A DNA stretch of 64,000 nucleotides from Saccharopolyspora_C sp047200635 (GCF_047200635.1 NZ_JBJZOI010000020.1:68910-132909); one strand, 5' to 3'. Positions 1-8,633 are shown, numbered from the stretch's first letter. Made by a program: numbers and translations. The notes: generated by a model from the letters alone, not told the origin.

Positions 1-425
1 ACCACCATCCCGGTTCCCGCCGAGAGCACCACCAGCAGCAGCACCAGCCCGGCGACCTGCAACTGCTGGGTCCGCACGGGCGCGCTCGGGGTGGACAGCG
101 TGACGGTGCCGCTCTGCACCATCGGCACGCTCTCGGTCAGCGGGGCCTTCCCCGGATCGGAGCCGTAGACGTACTCGTGGTCCCGGGTCCGCACGGTCAG
201 CCGCGCGTCCCTCGGCACCGCGAGCAGCACCGACTCGACGTCGATCGGGCGGCGGGAGGCGACCTGCTCGTCCAGCGAGGTCGCGATCTGCTGCGAGCGG
301 GTGGACAGGTCGGTGCGGGTGAAGTCCTCGACGAGCTTGAGCGCGGTCACGCCCAGCGGCAGCCCCAGGACCACCGCGGTGACCGCCACCGCCAGCAGCG
401 TCGCGAACAGGATCCGCCGGTGCAC
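1..425 (-). CDS. Two-component sensor histidine kinase, N-terminal part (cut by window edge)
   Basis: This frame is open from a GTG at 425 to the window edge and encodes the first ~141 residues. It starts MHRRILFATLLAVAVTAVVL, a clear first membrane helix (about residues 5-29). An extracytoplasmic stretch of ~90 residues follows, then a second hydrophobic helix (QLQVAGLVLLLVVLSAGTG, about 121-139). This two-helix layout is that of a classical membrane sensor kinase; the HAMP, DHp and ATPase domains would lie outside the window, so the kinase call is an inference. The GTG start lies 2 nt after the stop codon of the response regulator gene, so the two are almost certainly co-transcribed and translationally coupled. 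The stimulus cannot be inferred. Confidence 0.8.
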   Translation of the reverse strand, partial: MHRRILFATLLAVAVTAVVLGLPLGVTALKLVEDFTRTDLSTRSQQIATSLDEQVASRRPIDVESVLLAVPRDARLTVRTRDHEYVYGSDPGKAPLTESVPMVQSGTVTLSTPSAPVRTQQLQVAGLVLLLVVLSAGTGMV

Positions 426-427
426 GG

Positions 428-1102
428 TCAGTCCGCGTTGAACCGGAACCCGACACCGCGCACGGTGGCGATCCGCTGCTCGTCGGCGCGGCCGTTGCCG
501 TCGCCGAGCTTCCGGCGCAGCCACGAGATGTGCATGTCCAGCGTCTTGCTGCCCTTGCGGCTGGCCTCGGGCCACACCTCGTCGAGGATCTCCTCGCGGG
601 TGACGACCTGCCCGGCGTGCTGCATGAGCACCCGGAGCAGCTCGAACTCCTTGTTGGCGAGGCCGACCTCGTGCTCGTCGACGAGCACCCGGCGGGCCGT
701 CAGCTCCAGGCGCACCCCGGACGCCTCCAGCGTCTCCGGGGAGCCGCGCCGCAGCAGCGCCCGGATCCGGGCCATCAGCTCGGCCAGCCGGAACGGCTTG
801 GCCACGTAGTCGTCGGCGCCCGCGTCGAGGCCCACCACGAAGTCGACCTCGTCGGTGCGCGCGGTGAGCATCAGCACCGGGATGCCGCGGCCCTGCGCGC
901 GCAGCCTCCGGCACACCTCCAGCCCGTCCATCTCGGGCAGGCCCAGGTCGAGCACCATCAGGTCGATCCCGCCCGAGGACGCCTCCTGCAACGCCGAGGG
1001 GCCGTCCGCGATGACGCGCACCGAGTAGCCCTCCCGCTGCAGCGCCCTCGACAACGGCACAGCAATGGCTGGGTCGTCCTCGGCCAGCAGCACTACGCTC
1101 AC
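428..1102 (-). CDS. OmpR/PhoB-family response regulator
   Basis: This 224-residue protein has a receiver domain (about 1-115) followed by a winged-helix DNA-binding domain (about 125-222). The acidic pocket is E8-D9-D10, the phospho-acceptor is D52 in VLDLGLP, the switch residues are T80 and Y99, and the conserved Lys is K102 in DDYVAKPF, so all phosphotransfer residues are present. The C-terminal half contains the OmpR-type sequence VTREEILDEVWPE and ends in RGVGFRF, typical of the wing. The start is a GTG. The gene is first in an operon with the downstream sensor kinase, its likely partner. The target genes are unknown. Confidence 0.95.
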   Translation of the reverse strand: MSVVLLAEDDPAIAVPLSRALQREGYSVRVIADGPSALQEASSGGIDLMVLDLGLPEMDGLEVCRRLRAQGRGIPVLMLTARTDEVDFVVGLDAGADDYVAKPFRLAELMARIRALLRRGSPETLEASGVRLELTARRVLVDEHEVGLANKEFELLRVLMQHAGQVVTREEILDEVWPEASRKGSKTLDMHISWLRRKLGDGNGRADEQRIATVRGVGFRFNAD

Positions 1103-1261
1103 GCGCCCCAGCCTAGAGGTCCGTCATGATCACGTCGGGCCGCTAGGCGGGAACCTCCCGGCGCCAGCTCTGGTAGCGGCGCCGCGCCCGGGGCGATGCC
1201 GGGCGCGAACCAGCAGGTCCGGGGCGCGGTGAGGCCGCGGGCAACCAGTAGGGTTCGGACC

Positions 1262-2038
1262 GTGACGATCGTCGACGACCTCGCTCTGGCCCGGCACCTC
1301 GCGGACCTCGCGGACGCCATCACCGCCTCCCGGTTCCGCTCCCGGGACCTGGCGGTGGACCGCAAACCGGACCGCACCCCCGTCACCGACGCGGACCTCG
1401 CGGTGGAGGACGCGGTGCGCGCCGCGCTCGCCGAGCACCGGCCGGGCGACGAGATCGCCGGGGAGGAGCGCGGCGGGCAGGTCGGCGCGGGCCGGACCTG
1501 GGTGCTGGATCCGATCGACGGCACGAAGAACTTCCTGCGCGGGGTGCCCGCCTGGGCCACGCTGCTCGCGCTGGTGGAGGACGGCTCCCCCGTGGTCGGG
1601 ATGATCAGCGCGCCCGCGCTGGGCCGCCGCTGGGAAGCCGCCTCGGGGCGGGGCGCGCAGGCCGGGCCGCCCGGGTCCCCGGAGCCGATCTCGGTCTCCG
1701 GGGTGGGCGAGCTCGCCGACGCCTACGTCTCGACGACGCACCTGGGCACCTGGGTGGAGCACCACTCCCGGGAGTCCTACCTGCGGCTGGTGGACGCCTG
1801 CTGGGAGAACCGCGCGTTCGGGGACTTCTGGCAGCACTGCCTGGTCGCCGAGGGCGCCATCGACCTCGCCGCCGAGCCGATCGTGAACCCCTGGGACGTG
1901 GCGGCGGTGCAGGTGATCGTGCAGGAGGCGGGCGGCACCTTCACCGACCTCAGCGGCGAGCGCACCTTCCAGGGCGGTTCCGCCCTGAGCAGCAACACCC
2001 GCCTCCACGACGGCGCGTTGGCGCTGCTGCGCCGCTGA
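1262..2038 (+). CDS. hisN: Inositol monophosphatase-family protein, probable histidinol-phosphatase
   Basis: This 258-residue Mg2+-dependent phosphatase belongs to the IMPase superfamily. Metal-binding residues are visible as GEE (E68-E69), DPIDGT (83-88) and the C-terminal NPWDVAAVQ motif. In Actinobacteria this subgroup includes the monofunctional histidinol-phosphatase HisN of histidine biosynthesis. That subgroup is suggested by the length and overall sequence feel, but no other his genes are present, so inositol-1-phosphatase or another sugar phosphatase remains possible. The GTG at 1262 was chosen because MTIVDDLALA is where family similarity begins; upstream in-frame codons read as low-complexity Arg-rich sequence. 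It stands alone, convergent with the immunity/toxin pair, whose stop lies one base away. Confidence 0.8.
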   Translation: MTIVDDLALARHLADLADAITASRFRSRDLAVDRKPDRTPVTDADLAVEDAVRAALAEHRPGDEIAGEERGGQVGAGRTWVLDPIDGTKNFLRGVPAWATLLALVEDGSPVVGMISAPALGRRWEAASGRGAQAGPPGSPEPISVSGVGELADAYVSTTHLGTWVEHHSRESYLRLVDACWENRAFGDFWQHCLVAEGAIDLAAEPIVNPWDVAAVQVIVQEAGGTFTDLSGERTFQGGSALSSNTRLHDGALALLRR

Positions 2039-2039
2039 G

Positions 2040-2372
2040 TCAGGGCGCGGGGGTGCCGTGCGGCGGGGTCGCGGGCTCGTGGGAGACCGCCGGGGCGGCG
2101 GGGCGCTCCGGGTCGGCGGGGCCGATCGCGCCGCGCAGCGCCTGGGTCCAGGTGAGCCTGCCGAACAGGTAGAAGCAGGCGACCTGCTCGCTGCTGAACC
2201 GCGCCCAGTCGTAGCGGTTGCCCTGCTCGCGCCAGAACACCTCCCAGGCGGGGCCGCCCTCGGCCTCCTCGCGCAGCAGGCACCAGGTGTGGTCGGCCTC
2301 GGCCCCGATCGAGACGAGCTCGGCGGGCACGCCCAGCTGGACCAGCCAGCCGAGCAGGCTTTCGGTGTTCAC
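2040..2372 (-). CDS. Probable immunity protein for the upstream TNT-domain toxin
   Basis: This is a 110-residue protein of no family I recognise. It is compact, acidic and Trp/Phe-rich through about residue 88 (LLGWLVQLGVPAELVSIGAE, then WCLLREE and WEVFWREQGNRYDWARFSSEQ), followed by a Pro/Ala-rich tail. Its GTG overlaps the stop codon of the TNT toxin gene (bases 2369-2372), so translation of the two is coupled. A small gene directly downstream of, and coupled to, a polymorphic-toxin gene is the standard position of an immunity protein; TNT of Mycobacterium tuberculosis has such a partner (IFT). The immunity role is inferred from position, and I see no sequence similarity to IFT. It ends one base from the convergent hisN-like gene. 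Confidence 0.65.
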   Translation of the reverse strand: MNTESLLGWLVQLGVPAELVSIGAEADHTWCLLREEAEGGPAWEVFWREQGNRYDWARFSSEQVACFYLFGRLTWTQALRGAIGPADPERPAAPAVSHEPATPPHGTPAP

Positions 2373-3433
2373 TGCACGATCTCCTCGGTGACCTCGGGCC
2401 CCCTCCGGGGCGCGCGCTCGGACATCGGCCGGGTGGGCCGCTCGGGTTCGACCTGGCCCCCGGCCCGGTCCGCGGCCTCGATGACCTGGCGGTCCAGCCG
2501 CAGCGTGCCCGCCTCGGCCGCGAGCCGGTCCGCGGTGAGCTCGACGAGGTGCCCCAGCGCCACCAGCTCCGCCGCCGGGTGCGTCAGCCGGTACCGGGTC
2601 CCGCCGCCGCGCTCGCCGAACCGGGGCGCCGCCGTCGAGCGCCACACCGGCAGCGGCCGCAGCACCCGGTACCGGCGGTAGGGCAGCTCCAGGTGCTCCG
2701 GCGGCAGACCCCGGCAGGTGAACGCGGTGCCCTCGGGCGCCGCGATCCGCTCCTCACCGGAGCCGAGCAGGTCCAGCACCGCCTCCGGTTCCAGCACGAT
2801 CGGCTCGGCCGGTGCCGGGACCGCCTCCTCCGCCGGTTCGCGGTGCCCGCCGGGCCCGTGCCCCTCGGCGAAGTCCTCCGGCTTCGGCAGCCCCTCCGCC
2901 TCCGGCGCCGCGACGAACTCCCCGGAGCGGGCGCGGGCCAGGGCCTCGCGGTCGTCGACGAGCTCGGTGCGCGGGTGGTCGCGCGGCGGGAAGCCGCTCC
3001 CGTCCGCCGGCGCGGGGACGGGCAGCTGGCGGCTGGCGTGCGCGGCGGCGACGGGCAGGTAGCCGATCGGGAACTGGTGCAGCCGGAACGCCACCGCCTC
3101 CGCGCGGTCTCCCCGCCGGGGTCGCTCCGGCGGCGGGGCCGGGGGCCGGGGGCCGAATCGACCGCCCGGCGGCTGCGGTCGCGAGGCGGCCGGAGCGCCC
3201 CACCGGCCGCGCTCCGGCTGCCGGGCGGGGGCCTGCGGCGCCGAAGTCCAGGCCCGCCGCACCGGGTGCGGGGCGGTCACCGAGGCCGGGTCGACCCCGT
3301 CCGGTGTCCAGCCGGTCCGACCGCTCACGGACACCGGACCGGTGTGCTCGGCGTCGCCGCGCCACCCGCCGCGAGGGCGCTCCTGGGGCGCGCTCCTGCC
3401 CGCACCGGTCATCCCGGGATCATCCGTGGTCAC
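2369..3433 (-). CDS. TNT-domain (NAD+ glycohydrolase-type) toxin
   Basis: This is a 354-residue protein. Residues ~1-120 are Pro/Arg/Gly-rich and probably disordered. A middle segment (~125-175) contains RLHQFPIGYLPVAA and FPPRDHPRTELVDD, and the C-terminal part (~225-315) resembles the tuberculosis necrotizing toxin fold. Hallmarks are PEGTAFTCRGLPPE, YRRYRVLRPLPVW and APRFGERGGGTRYRL. TNT domains hydrolyse NAD+ and kill target cells when exported. No signal peptide or membrane helix is visible, so export, if any, may use a type VII-like route. The GTG at 3433 is preceded by a GGGGAGGGG ribosome site; the longer upstream reading is low complexity. In the GGGT-x-Y motif the residue is Arg, where I expect Gln in canonical members, so activity should be tested. 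The downstream gene is the candidate immunity gene. Confidence 0.78.
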   Translation of the reverse strand: MTTDDPGMTGAGRSAPQERPRGGWRGDAEHTGPVSVSGRTGWTPDGVDPASVTAPHPVRRAWTSAPQAPARQPERGRWGAPAASRPQPPGGRFGPRPPAPPPERPRRGDRAEAVAFRLHQFPIGYLPVAAAHASRQLPVPAPADGSGFPPRDHPRTELVDDREALARARSGEFVAAPEAEGLPKPEDFAEGHGPGGHREPAEEAVPAPAEPIVLEPEAVLDLLGSGEERIAAPEGTAFTCRGLPPEHLELPYRRYRVLRPLPVWRSTAAPRFGERGGGTRYRLTHPAAELVALGHLVELTADRLAAEAGTLRLDRQVIEAADRAGGQVEPERPTRPMSERAPRRGPEVTEEIVQ

Positions 3434-3591
3434 GGCCCCTCCCCTTTCGCAGACGCCCGGCGGCGTGGTCCGGCACCGCCCCGGAGGGCACCGGAGCGCG
3501 GACCGCACGCCGTGCGTCGATGGTTCCATGCCCGCCCCGTCCTCCGGGAGCCGGACCGAGCCGCCGGGCACGGGGTGGGAGGATCCGTCGC

Positions 3592-4035
3592 ATGGTGGCG
3601 ATCGCGTACGAGGACCTCACTCCGGGCCGGGTCTTCGACCTGGGCTCGGTCCGCGTCGACCGGGACGAGATGGTGGAGTTCGCCCGGCGCTTCGACCCGC
3701 AGCCCTTCCACCTCGACGAGGAGGCGGGCCGCCGCTCCGTGCTCGGCGGGTTGTGCGCCTCCGGCTGGTACACGGCCTCGCTGTGGATGCGCGCCTACGT
3801 GGATCACGTGCTGGCCGGGTCGACCTCGCAGGGCTCGCCCGGTGGCAACGAGCTGTCCTGGACGGCCCCGGTGTTCCCGGACGACGAACTCCGCTTCGGC
3901 ATGGTCGTCAACAACGCGCGCCTCGCCCGGAGCAGGCCGAACCTGGGACTGGTGGAGATCAGCGGCACCGCCGACCGCGACGAGGAGCGGGTGCTGCGCT
4001 TCACCTTCGTCGGCATGTTCGGCACCAGGGCATGA
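3592..4035 (+). CDS. MaoC-family hotdog dehydratase
   Basis: This 147-residue single hotdog-fold protein is of the MaoC/(R)-specific enoyl-CoA hydratase type. The fold signature is FARRFDPQPFHLDEEAGRRS, which contains the hydratase Asp-Pro-x-Pro-x-His motif (catalytic Asp and His), followed by LCASGWYTASLWMRAYV. The family hydrates enoyl-CoA thioesters; the exact substrate is not evident. The ATG at 3592 has a GGGAGGA site about 7 nt upstream. It is divergent from the TNT toxin gene and converges on HMG-CoA lyase with a 50-nt gap. A role in acyl-CoA or branched-chain degradation together with HMG-CoA lyase is possible, but they are on opposite strands. Confidence 0.88.
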   Translation: MVAIAYEDLTPGRVFDLGSVRVDRDEMVEFARRFDPQPFHLDEEAGRRSVLGGLCASGWYTASLWMRAYVDHVLAGSTSQGSPGGNELSWTAPVFPDDELRFGMVVNNARLARSRPNLGLVEISGTADRDEERVLRFTFVGMFGTRA

Positions 4036-4085
4036 CCGGGTGAGCGATCGACCCCCGAGCCCGGGGTGCGGGCGGGTCGCGCGCG

Positions 4086-5039
4086 TCAGTCCGAGATCAG
4101 CGCCTTGACCACCCGGGAAGGGCTGGGACGACCGAGCTGCCGGGCCATCCAAGCGCTGGTGTCCGCCAGCGCCGCGAGATCGACGCCGTGGCGGACGCCG
4201 AGGCCGTCGAGCATCCACACCAGGTCCTCGGTGGCGAGGTTCCCGGTGGCCGACTTCGCGTACGGGCAACCGCCGAGCCCGCCCGCCGAGGAATCCACCG
4301 CGGACACCCCGGCCCGGAGCGCGGCCGCGGTGTTCGCCAGCGCCTGCCCGTAGGTGTCGTGGAAGTGCACCGCCAGTCGCGCGGGCGGGATCCCGGCCGC
4401 GTCGAACGCGCGCAGCACCGCCTCCACCTGCCCGGGGGTGGCGACGCCGATCGTGTCGCCGAGCGAGAGCTGCTCGCACCCCAGCTCCAGCAGCCGCCGA
4501 CCCGCGGTCACCACCTGCTCCACCGGCACCGGCCCCTCCCAGGGGTCGCCGAAGACCATCGACAGGTACCCGCGCACCGCGAGTCCCTCGGCCACCGCGC
4601 GGCCCACGACCGGCTCGAACATGGCGAACTGCGCGTCGAAGCCCCGGTTCAGGTTCCGGCGGCTGAAGGTCTCGGTGCCGGCGGCGAAGATCGCGATGTC
4701 GGTGACCCCGGCCCGCAGCGCGCGGTCCAGCCCCCGCTCGTTGGGCACCAGCACCGGGTAGCGCACGCCCGGGCGGCGGTCCAGCCCGGCCAGCACGTCG
4801 GCCGCGTCGGCGAGCTGCGGCACCCAGTCCGGGTGCACGAAGCTGGTGGTCTCCACGACCCGCAGCCCGGCCTCGGCGAGCCGGTGCAGGAACTCCAGCT
4901 TCACCTCCAGCGGCACCACCTCCCGCTCGTTCTGCAGGCCGTCGCGCGGCCCGACCTCCCAGATCGTCACCTCGGCGGGCAGCCCCCCGGGCTCCGGCGG
5001 GGGAACCGTCGCGGGCAGTCCCAGGTCCAGTGCGCTCAT
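4086..5039 (-). CDS. Hydroxymethylglutaryl-CoA lyase
   Basis: This 317-residue DRE-TIM metallolyase of the HMGL-like family cleaves HMG-CoA to acetyl-CoA and acetoacetate in leucine degradation. The diagnostic motifs are complete: GPRDGLQNE near the N terminus (catalytic Arg-Asp), VETTSFVHP, HFHDTYGQALAN (metal-binding His pair) and the signature loop GLGGCPYAKSATGNLATED with its conserved Cys. The ATG overlaps the last four bases of the PH-domain gene (ATGA), so the two form a translationally coupled operon. The enzyme looks intact and of normal length. Confidence 0.93.
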   Translation of the reverse strand: MSALDLGLPATVPPPEPGGLPAEVTIWEVGPRDGLQNEREVVPLEVKLEFLHRLAEAGLRVVETTSFVHPDWVPQLADAADVLAGLDRRPGVRYPVLVPNERGLDRALRAGVTDIAIFAAGTETFSRRNLNRGFDAQFAMFEPVVGRAVAEGLAVRGYLSMVFGDPWEGPVPVEQVVTAGRRLLELGCEQLSLGDTIGVATPGQVEAVLRAFDAAGIPPARLAVHFHDTYGQALANTAAALRAGVSAVDSSAGGLGGCPYAKSATGNLATEDLVWMLDGLGVRHGVDLAALADTSAWMARQLGRPSPSRVVKALISD

Positions 5040-5554
5040 CGCTGCTCCCAGCGGTCCTGGTCGTCGTGCTCGGATCCGTCGTTGACCTCCCGGTAGAGCA
5101 GCGTGTGCACCTGCTCCACCCGGGGGATGTCGTCGAACTCCAGCGGCTCGTCGGAGGCGGACTCGACGACGAGCGTTCCGCAACCGAACATCCGGTCCAC
5201 GATCCCGTGGTTGAACCGGACGCTGTTGATCCGCCACATCGGGATGTCCACGCCGCTGCGGGTGAACACGCCCTCGCGGACCATGAGCCGCCGCGAGGTG
5301 ACCACGAAGTGCGTGGTGCGCCAGCGGACCAGCGGTGCCAGCGTCCACCAGATCACCAGGACGCCGCCGACGACGCCGAGCGCGATCCACATCGGCAGCT
5401 CCCACGCCGACCCGGCGGCCAGCGCCGCCAGGTAGGCGCCGCCGCCGATCACGACCAGGAACAGCAGCACCGGCAGGACGAGCATCTTCCAGTGCGGGTG
5501 GGTGTGCACCACCACGTGCTCGTCTTCGCCCAGCAGGCTGTCCGGATAGGCCAC
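5036..5554 (-). CDS. Bacterial PH-domain membrane protein (Rv3278c-like)
   Basis: This 172-residue membrane protein starts with a short cytosolic segment (SLLGEDEHVVVHTHPHWKM). Two membrane helices follow (about 24-45 and 55-74, LPVLLFLVVIGGGAYLAALA and WIALGVVGGVLVIWWTLAPL), then a bPH2-type domain with HFVVTSRRLMVREGVFTRSG and the conserved WRINSVRFNHGIVDRMFGCGTLVVES. This layout matches the mycobacterial Rv3278c type, which also sits beside birA. Function is unknown; bPH domains are thought to bind lipids or proteins at the membrane. It is the first gene of a two-gene operon with HMG-CoA lyase (4-nt overlap). Confidence 0.88.
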   Translation of the reverse strand: MAYPDSLLGEDEHVVVHTHPHWKMLVLPVLLFLVVIGGGAYLAALAAGSAWELPMWIALGVVGGVLVIWWTLAPLVRWRTTHFVVTSRRLMVREGVFTRSGVDIPMWRINSVRFNHGIVDRMFGCGTLVVESASDEPLEFDDIPRVEQVHTLLYREVNDGSEHDDQDRWEQR

Positions 5555-5621
5555 CCGAGATCCCTCCCTCGTTCTCGCCGCTGATCACGCTACCCGGGTC
5601 GGCTCGCCGGGCGGCGAGCGA

Positions 5622-6443
5622 TCAGCGCGGCCGCAGGTGCACCACGTCCCCGGCGGAGACCGGCGTGTCGGCGCCGTCGGCGCCGCGCACCACGAGGCGG
5701 CCGCCCGCGTCCACGCCGGTGGCGGTGCCGAGCAGCTCGCGCTCGCCGAGCTGCACCCGGACCCGCTGGCCGAGGGTGCCGCAGAACCGCTGGTAGCGGT
5801 CCAGCAGGCCACTGGTGAGCACGTCCCCGCCGTGCGCCCGCCACCGGTCGTCCACGGCTGCCAGCTCGGTGAGCAGCCGGACCGCGAACTCCTGGCGGTC
5901 GACCTCGACCCCCTGGTCCGCCAGCGAGGTGGCGGGCAGCCCGCCCGCACCGCGCGGCAGGTCCTCGGGGCCGTGGTGCACGTTCACCCCGATGCCGAGC
6001 ACGACGGCCAGGCCGTCGGGGGTCGGGACCGCCTCGGCGAGGATGCCCGCGGCCTTCCGCCACTCCTGCCCGTCGCCGAGCAGCAGGTCGTTGGGCCACT
6101 TCAGCGCGGCGGGCACGCCGTACATCTCCCGCACGGTCCCGGCCAGGGCGATCCCGGCGAGCAGCGGCAGCCAGGACACCGCCTCGGGCGGCACGCCGGG
6201 GCGCAGCACGACGCTGACGTGCAGCCCGCGCCCGCGCGGCGAGGTCCAGGTGCGGTTCAGCCTGCCGCGCCCGGCGCGCTGCTCCTCGGCGAACAGCGCG
6301 GTGCGGTCCGCCGCGCCCCCGGCTGCCGCGGCGGCCAGGTCGGTGTTCGTCGACCCGGTCGTGGTGACCACGTCGAGCGCGGCGTAGGGCCCCTCGTCGA
6401 CCAGACGTCCGCGCAGCTCCGCCGCGTCGAGCAGTGCAACCAT
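5622..6443 (-). CDS. birA: Biotin--[acetyl-CoA-carboxylase] ligase
   Basis: This 273-residue cytosolic enzyme activates biotin with ATP and attaches it to the biotin carboxyl carrier domain of acyl-CoA carboxylases. The biotinyl-AMP binding motif GRGRLNRTW lies near residue 58-66, with TTTGSTNTDL, LKWPNDLL and IGVNVHH (metal/adenylate site) in order, and a C-terminal SH3-like domain (about 220-273). It lacks the N-terminal helix-turn-helix of E. coli BirA, so it is a group I enzyme that does not repress transcription. It is transcribed toward the PH-domain/HMG-CoA lyase operon and divergently from the secreted S15 peptidase. Confidence 0.94.
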   Translation of the reverse strand: MVALLDAAELRGRLVDEGPYAALDVVTTTGSTNTDLAAAAAGGAADRTALFAEEQRAGRGRLNRTWTSPRGRGLHVSVVLRPGVPPEAVSWLPLLAGIALAGTVREMYGVPAALKWPNDLLLGDGQEWRKAAGILAEAVPTPDGLAVVLGIGVNVHHGPEDLPRGAGGLPATSLADQGVEVDRQEFAVRLLTELAAVDDRWRAHGGDVLTSGLLDRYQRFCGTLGQRVRVQLGERELLGTATGVDAGGRLVVRGADGADTPVSAGDVVHLRPR

Positions 6444-6638
6444 GCCGCCAGGTTAACCAGCGCCCCGTCCCGGGCCACCGCGCGCCGACGCCCAGCCCTC
6501 GTCCTGTCGCCCCGCCCGGCCGACGGCGAAGCAGCGACCACCGGAGCGACCGGCACCGCCGCGTCCCAACACTTTCGGCCGTGGTCCACCGGTGATCCGC
6601 GGCCATAGAGTCGCCGCCGAGATCACCGGAGGTGGGCC

Positions 6639-8579
6639 GTGCCGACATTCCTCTCCCCGCGCCGAGCGTCCGGGGCCCTGCTGTGCGCGACGCTGGTGGC
6701 GCTGCCCGCACCGGCCGTCGCCGCGCCGGAACCCGCGCCACCGCGCAGCGAACCGCTCCTCGCCGGGTACCCGGTGCGCGAGACGGTCTGGGTGGACACC
6801 GGCCTGGACGGCGACGGGAACGGCACGACCGACCGGGTCGCCGTGGACATCGCGCGCCCCCGCACCGACGCGCCCGCGCCGGTGATCATGGACGCGAGCC
6901 CCTACTACTCGTGCTGCGGACGCGGCAACGAGAGCGAGCTCAAGACCTACGACGAGCAGGGCCGCCCGGAGGGCTTCCCGCTGTTCTACGACAACTACTT
7001 CGTGCCGCGCGGCTACGCGACGGTGCTGGTGGACCTCGCGGGCACGAACCGCTCCCAGGGCTGCGCGGACGTGGGCGGGCCCTCGGACGTGACCTCGGCG
7101 AGGGCGGTGATCGACTGGCTGAACGGCCGCGCGGCGGGCTACGACGCGGCCACCGGAGGCGCCGAGGTCGGTGCGGGCTGGGCCACCGGGGACGTCGGCA
7201 TGATCGGCAAGTCCTACGACGGCACGATCGCCAACGGCGTGGCCGCGACGGGCGTCGAGGGGCTGCGCACGATCGTGCCGATCGGCGCGATCAGCTCCTG
7301 GTACGACTACTACCGCTCCGACGGGGTGTCCTTCGGCGCGAACCCGAGCGGCCTCGCGGACACCGTCGAGGAGGGCGGCAGGCCCGGGTGCGAGCCCGTC
7401 AAGCAGCGCCTCGACGAGGGCGCTCCGGCCAGCGGTGACGTCACCGGCCTGTGGACCGAGCGCGATCACGCGGCGGGCGCCGGGAACGTGCGCGCCAGCG
7501 TGTTCGCGGTGCACGGGCTCAACGACCTCAACGTGAAGACCGTCCAGTTCGGCCAGTGGTGGGACGCGCTGGCGCGGCACGACGTCCGGCGCAAGGTCTG
7601 GCTGAGCCAGACCGGGCACGTCGACCCGTTCGACTTCCGCCGCGCCGAGTGGGTGGAGGTGCTGCACCGCTGGTTCGACCACGAGCTGCTCGGGCTGGAC
7701 AACGGCATCGACACCGAACCGGCCGCCAGCGTGGAGCGCGCCCCCGACGAGTGGTCCGACGAACCCGGCTGGGCCGGGGAGTCCGCGGAGGCCACCGCGC
7801 TGCACCCGGTGCCCGGTCCCGCCGAGGGCCTCGGCGGGATCTCCGCCGCGCCCGCCCCGCCGGGCGCGCGCACCGCGTTCACCGACGACCCGCGCCAGGA
7901 CGAGCACGACTGGGCGCGGCACCCCGACGCGGCCTCCCCGGCCCGAGCGCTGTTCACCAGCGCTCCGCTGGCCCAGGACCTGCGGCTGGCCGGCACCGGT
8001 TCGATCTCGGTGACCGCGAGCCCGGCCACCTCCAGCGCGCACCTGTCCGCGCTGCTGGTGGACTACGGTCCGGCCACCACCCGCGACCACCTCGGCGACG
8101 GCGAGGGCATCCGCACCCTGGACTCCGAGTCCTGCTGGGGCGAGAGCCGCGAGGGCGACGACGCCTGCTACCGGGACACGGAGGCCACCACGACCGACGT
8201 GGACTACCAGGTGCTATCGCGCGGGTGGGCCGACCTCGCCAACCACGCCTCGCTGTCCGCGGAAACCCCGCTGGAGCCGGGCACGTCGTACGAGATGACC
8301 TTCCGGCTTGCCACGACCGATCACGTCATCCCCGCCGGGCACCGGCTGGGCCTGATCATCGGCGGCACCGACTCGGCGTTCATCGTGGCGCCGGACGAAC
8401 CGGGCCGGGTCGAGCTCGGGCTGGCGGGCACCTCGGCCTCGCTGCCGGTGGTCGGTGGTCCCGCCGCCGCGGCGGAGGCAGGCCTGTTCGCCCCCGCCGA
8501 GGGCACCGCCGGGGTCCGCCCGGACCGGCTCCCGGCCCGCCCCCTGGTGCGCCTCAACGGCGACGGCTTCGCCCGCTGA
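6639..8579 (+). CDS. Secreted Xaa-Pro dipeptidyl-peptidase-like S15 peptidase
   Basis: This 646-residue protein has a Sec-type signal peptide (about 1-29, ending APAVAA). An alpha/beta-hydrolase domain of the CocE/NonD/PepX type follows, then a beta-sandwich C-terminal domain (about 400-630). The nucleophile is S192 in GKSYDG; the acid is probably D296 (HGLNDLNV) and the base H327 (QTGHVDP). S15 enzymes release X-Pro dipeptides or hydrolyse esters and amides; substrate choice cannot be read here. The GTG at 6639 has an ideal GGAGGTG site. A hairpin follows the stop. It lies on the opposite strand to a second secreted protease, so the two face each other, which fits extracellular protein degradation. 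Confidence 0.88.
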   Translation: MPTFLSPRRASGALLCATLVALPAPAVAAPEPAPPRSEPLLAGYPVRETVWVDTGLDGDGNGTTDRVAVDIARPRTDAPAPVIMDASPYYSCCGRGNESELKTYDEQGRPEGFPLFYDNYFVPRGYATVLVDLAGTNRSQGCADVGGPSDVTSARAVIDWLNGRAAGYDAATGGAEVGAGWATGDVGMIGKSYDGTIANGVAATGVEGLRTIVPIGAISSWYDYYRSDGVSFGANPSGLADTVEEGGRPGCEPVKQRLDEGAPASGDVTGLWTERDHAAGAGNVRASVFAVHGLNDLNVKTVQFGQWWDALARHDVRRKVWLSQTGHVDPFDFRRAEWVEVLHRWFDHELLGLDNGIDTEPAASVERAPDEWSDEPGWAGESAEATALHPVPGPAEGLGGISAAPAPPGARTAFTDDPRQDEHDWARHPDAASPARALFTSAPLAQDLRLAGTGSISVTASPATSSAHLSALLVDYGPATTRDHLGDGEGIRTLDSESCWGESREGDDACYRDTEATTTDVDYQVLSRGWADLANHASLSAETPLEPGTSYEMTFRLATTDHVIPAGHRLGLIIGGTDSAFIVAPDEPGRVELGLAGTSASLPVVGGPAAAAEAGLFAPAEGTAGVRPDRLPARPLVRLNGDGFAR

Positions 8580-8633
8580 GAGCTCGTCCCCGGTCGTGCG
8601 GTCGCCGATCCGACATGACCAGCGGCGTCAGGC

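Noticed and set aside
4086..5588. A single 500-residue frame spanning HMG-CoA lyase and the gene before it
   Set aside because: The N-terminal ~185 residues are an out-of-frame reading of the PH-domain gene; the real start is the ATG at 5039 overlapping that gene's stop.
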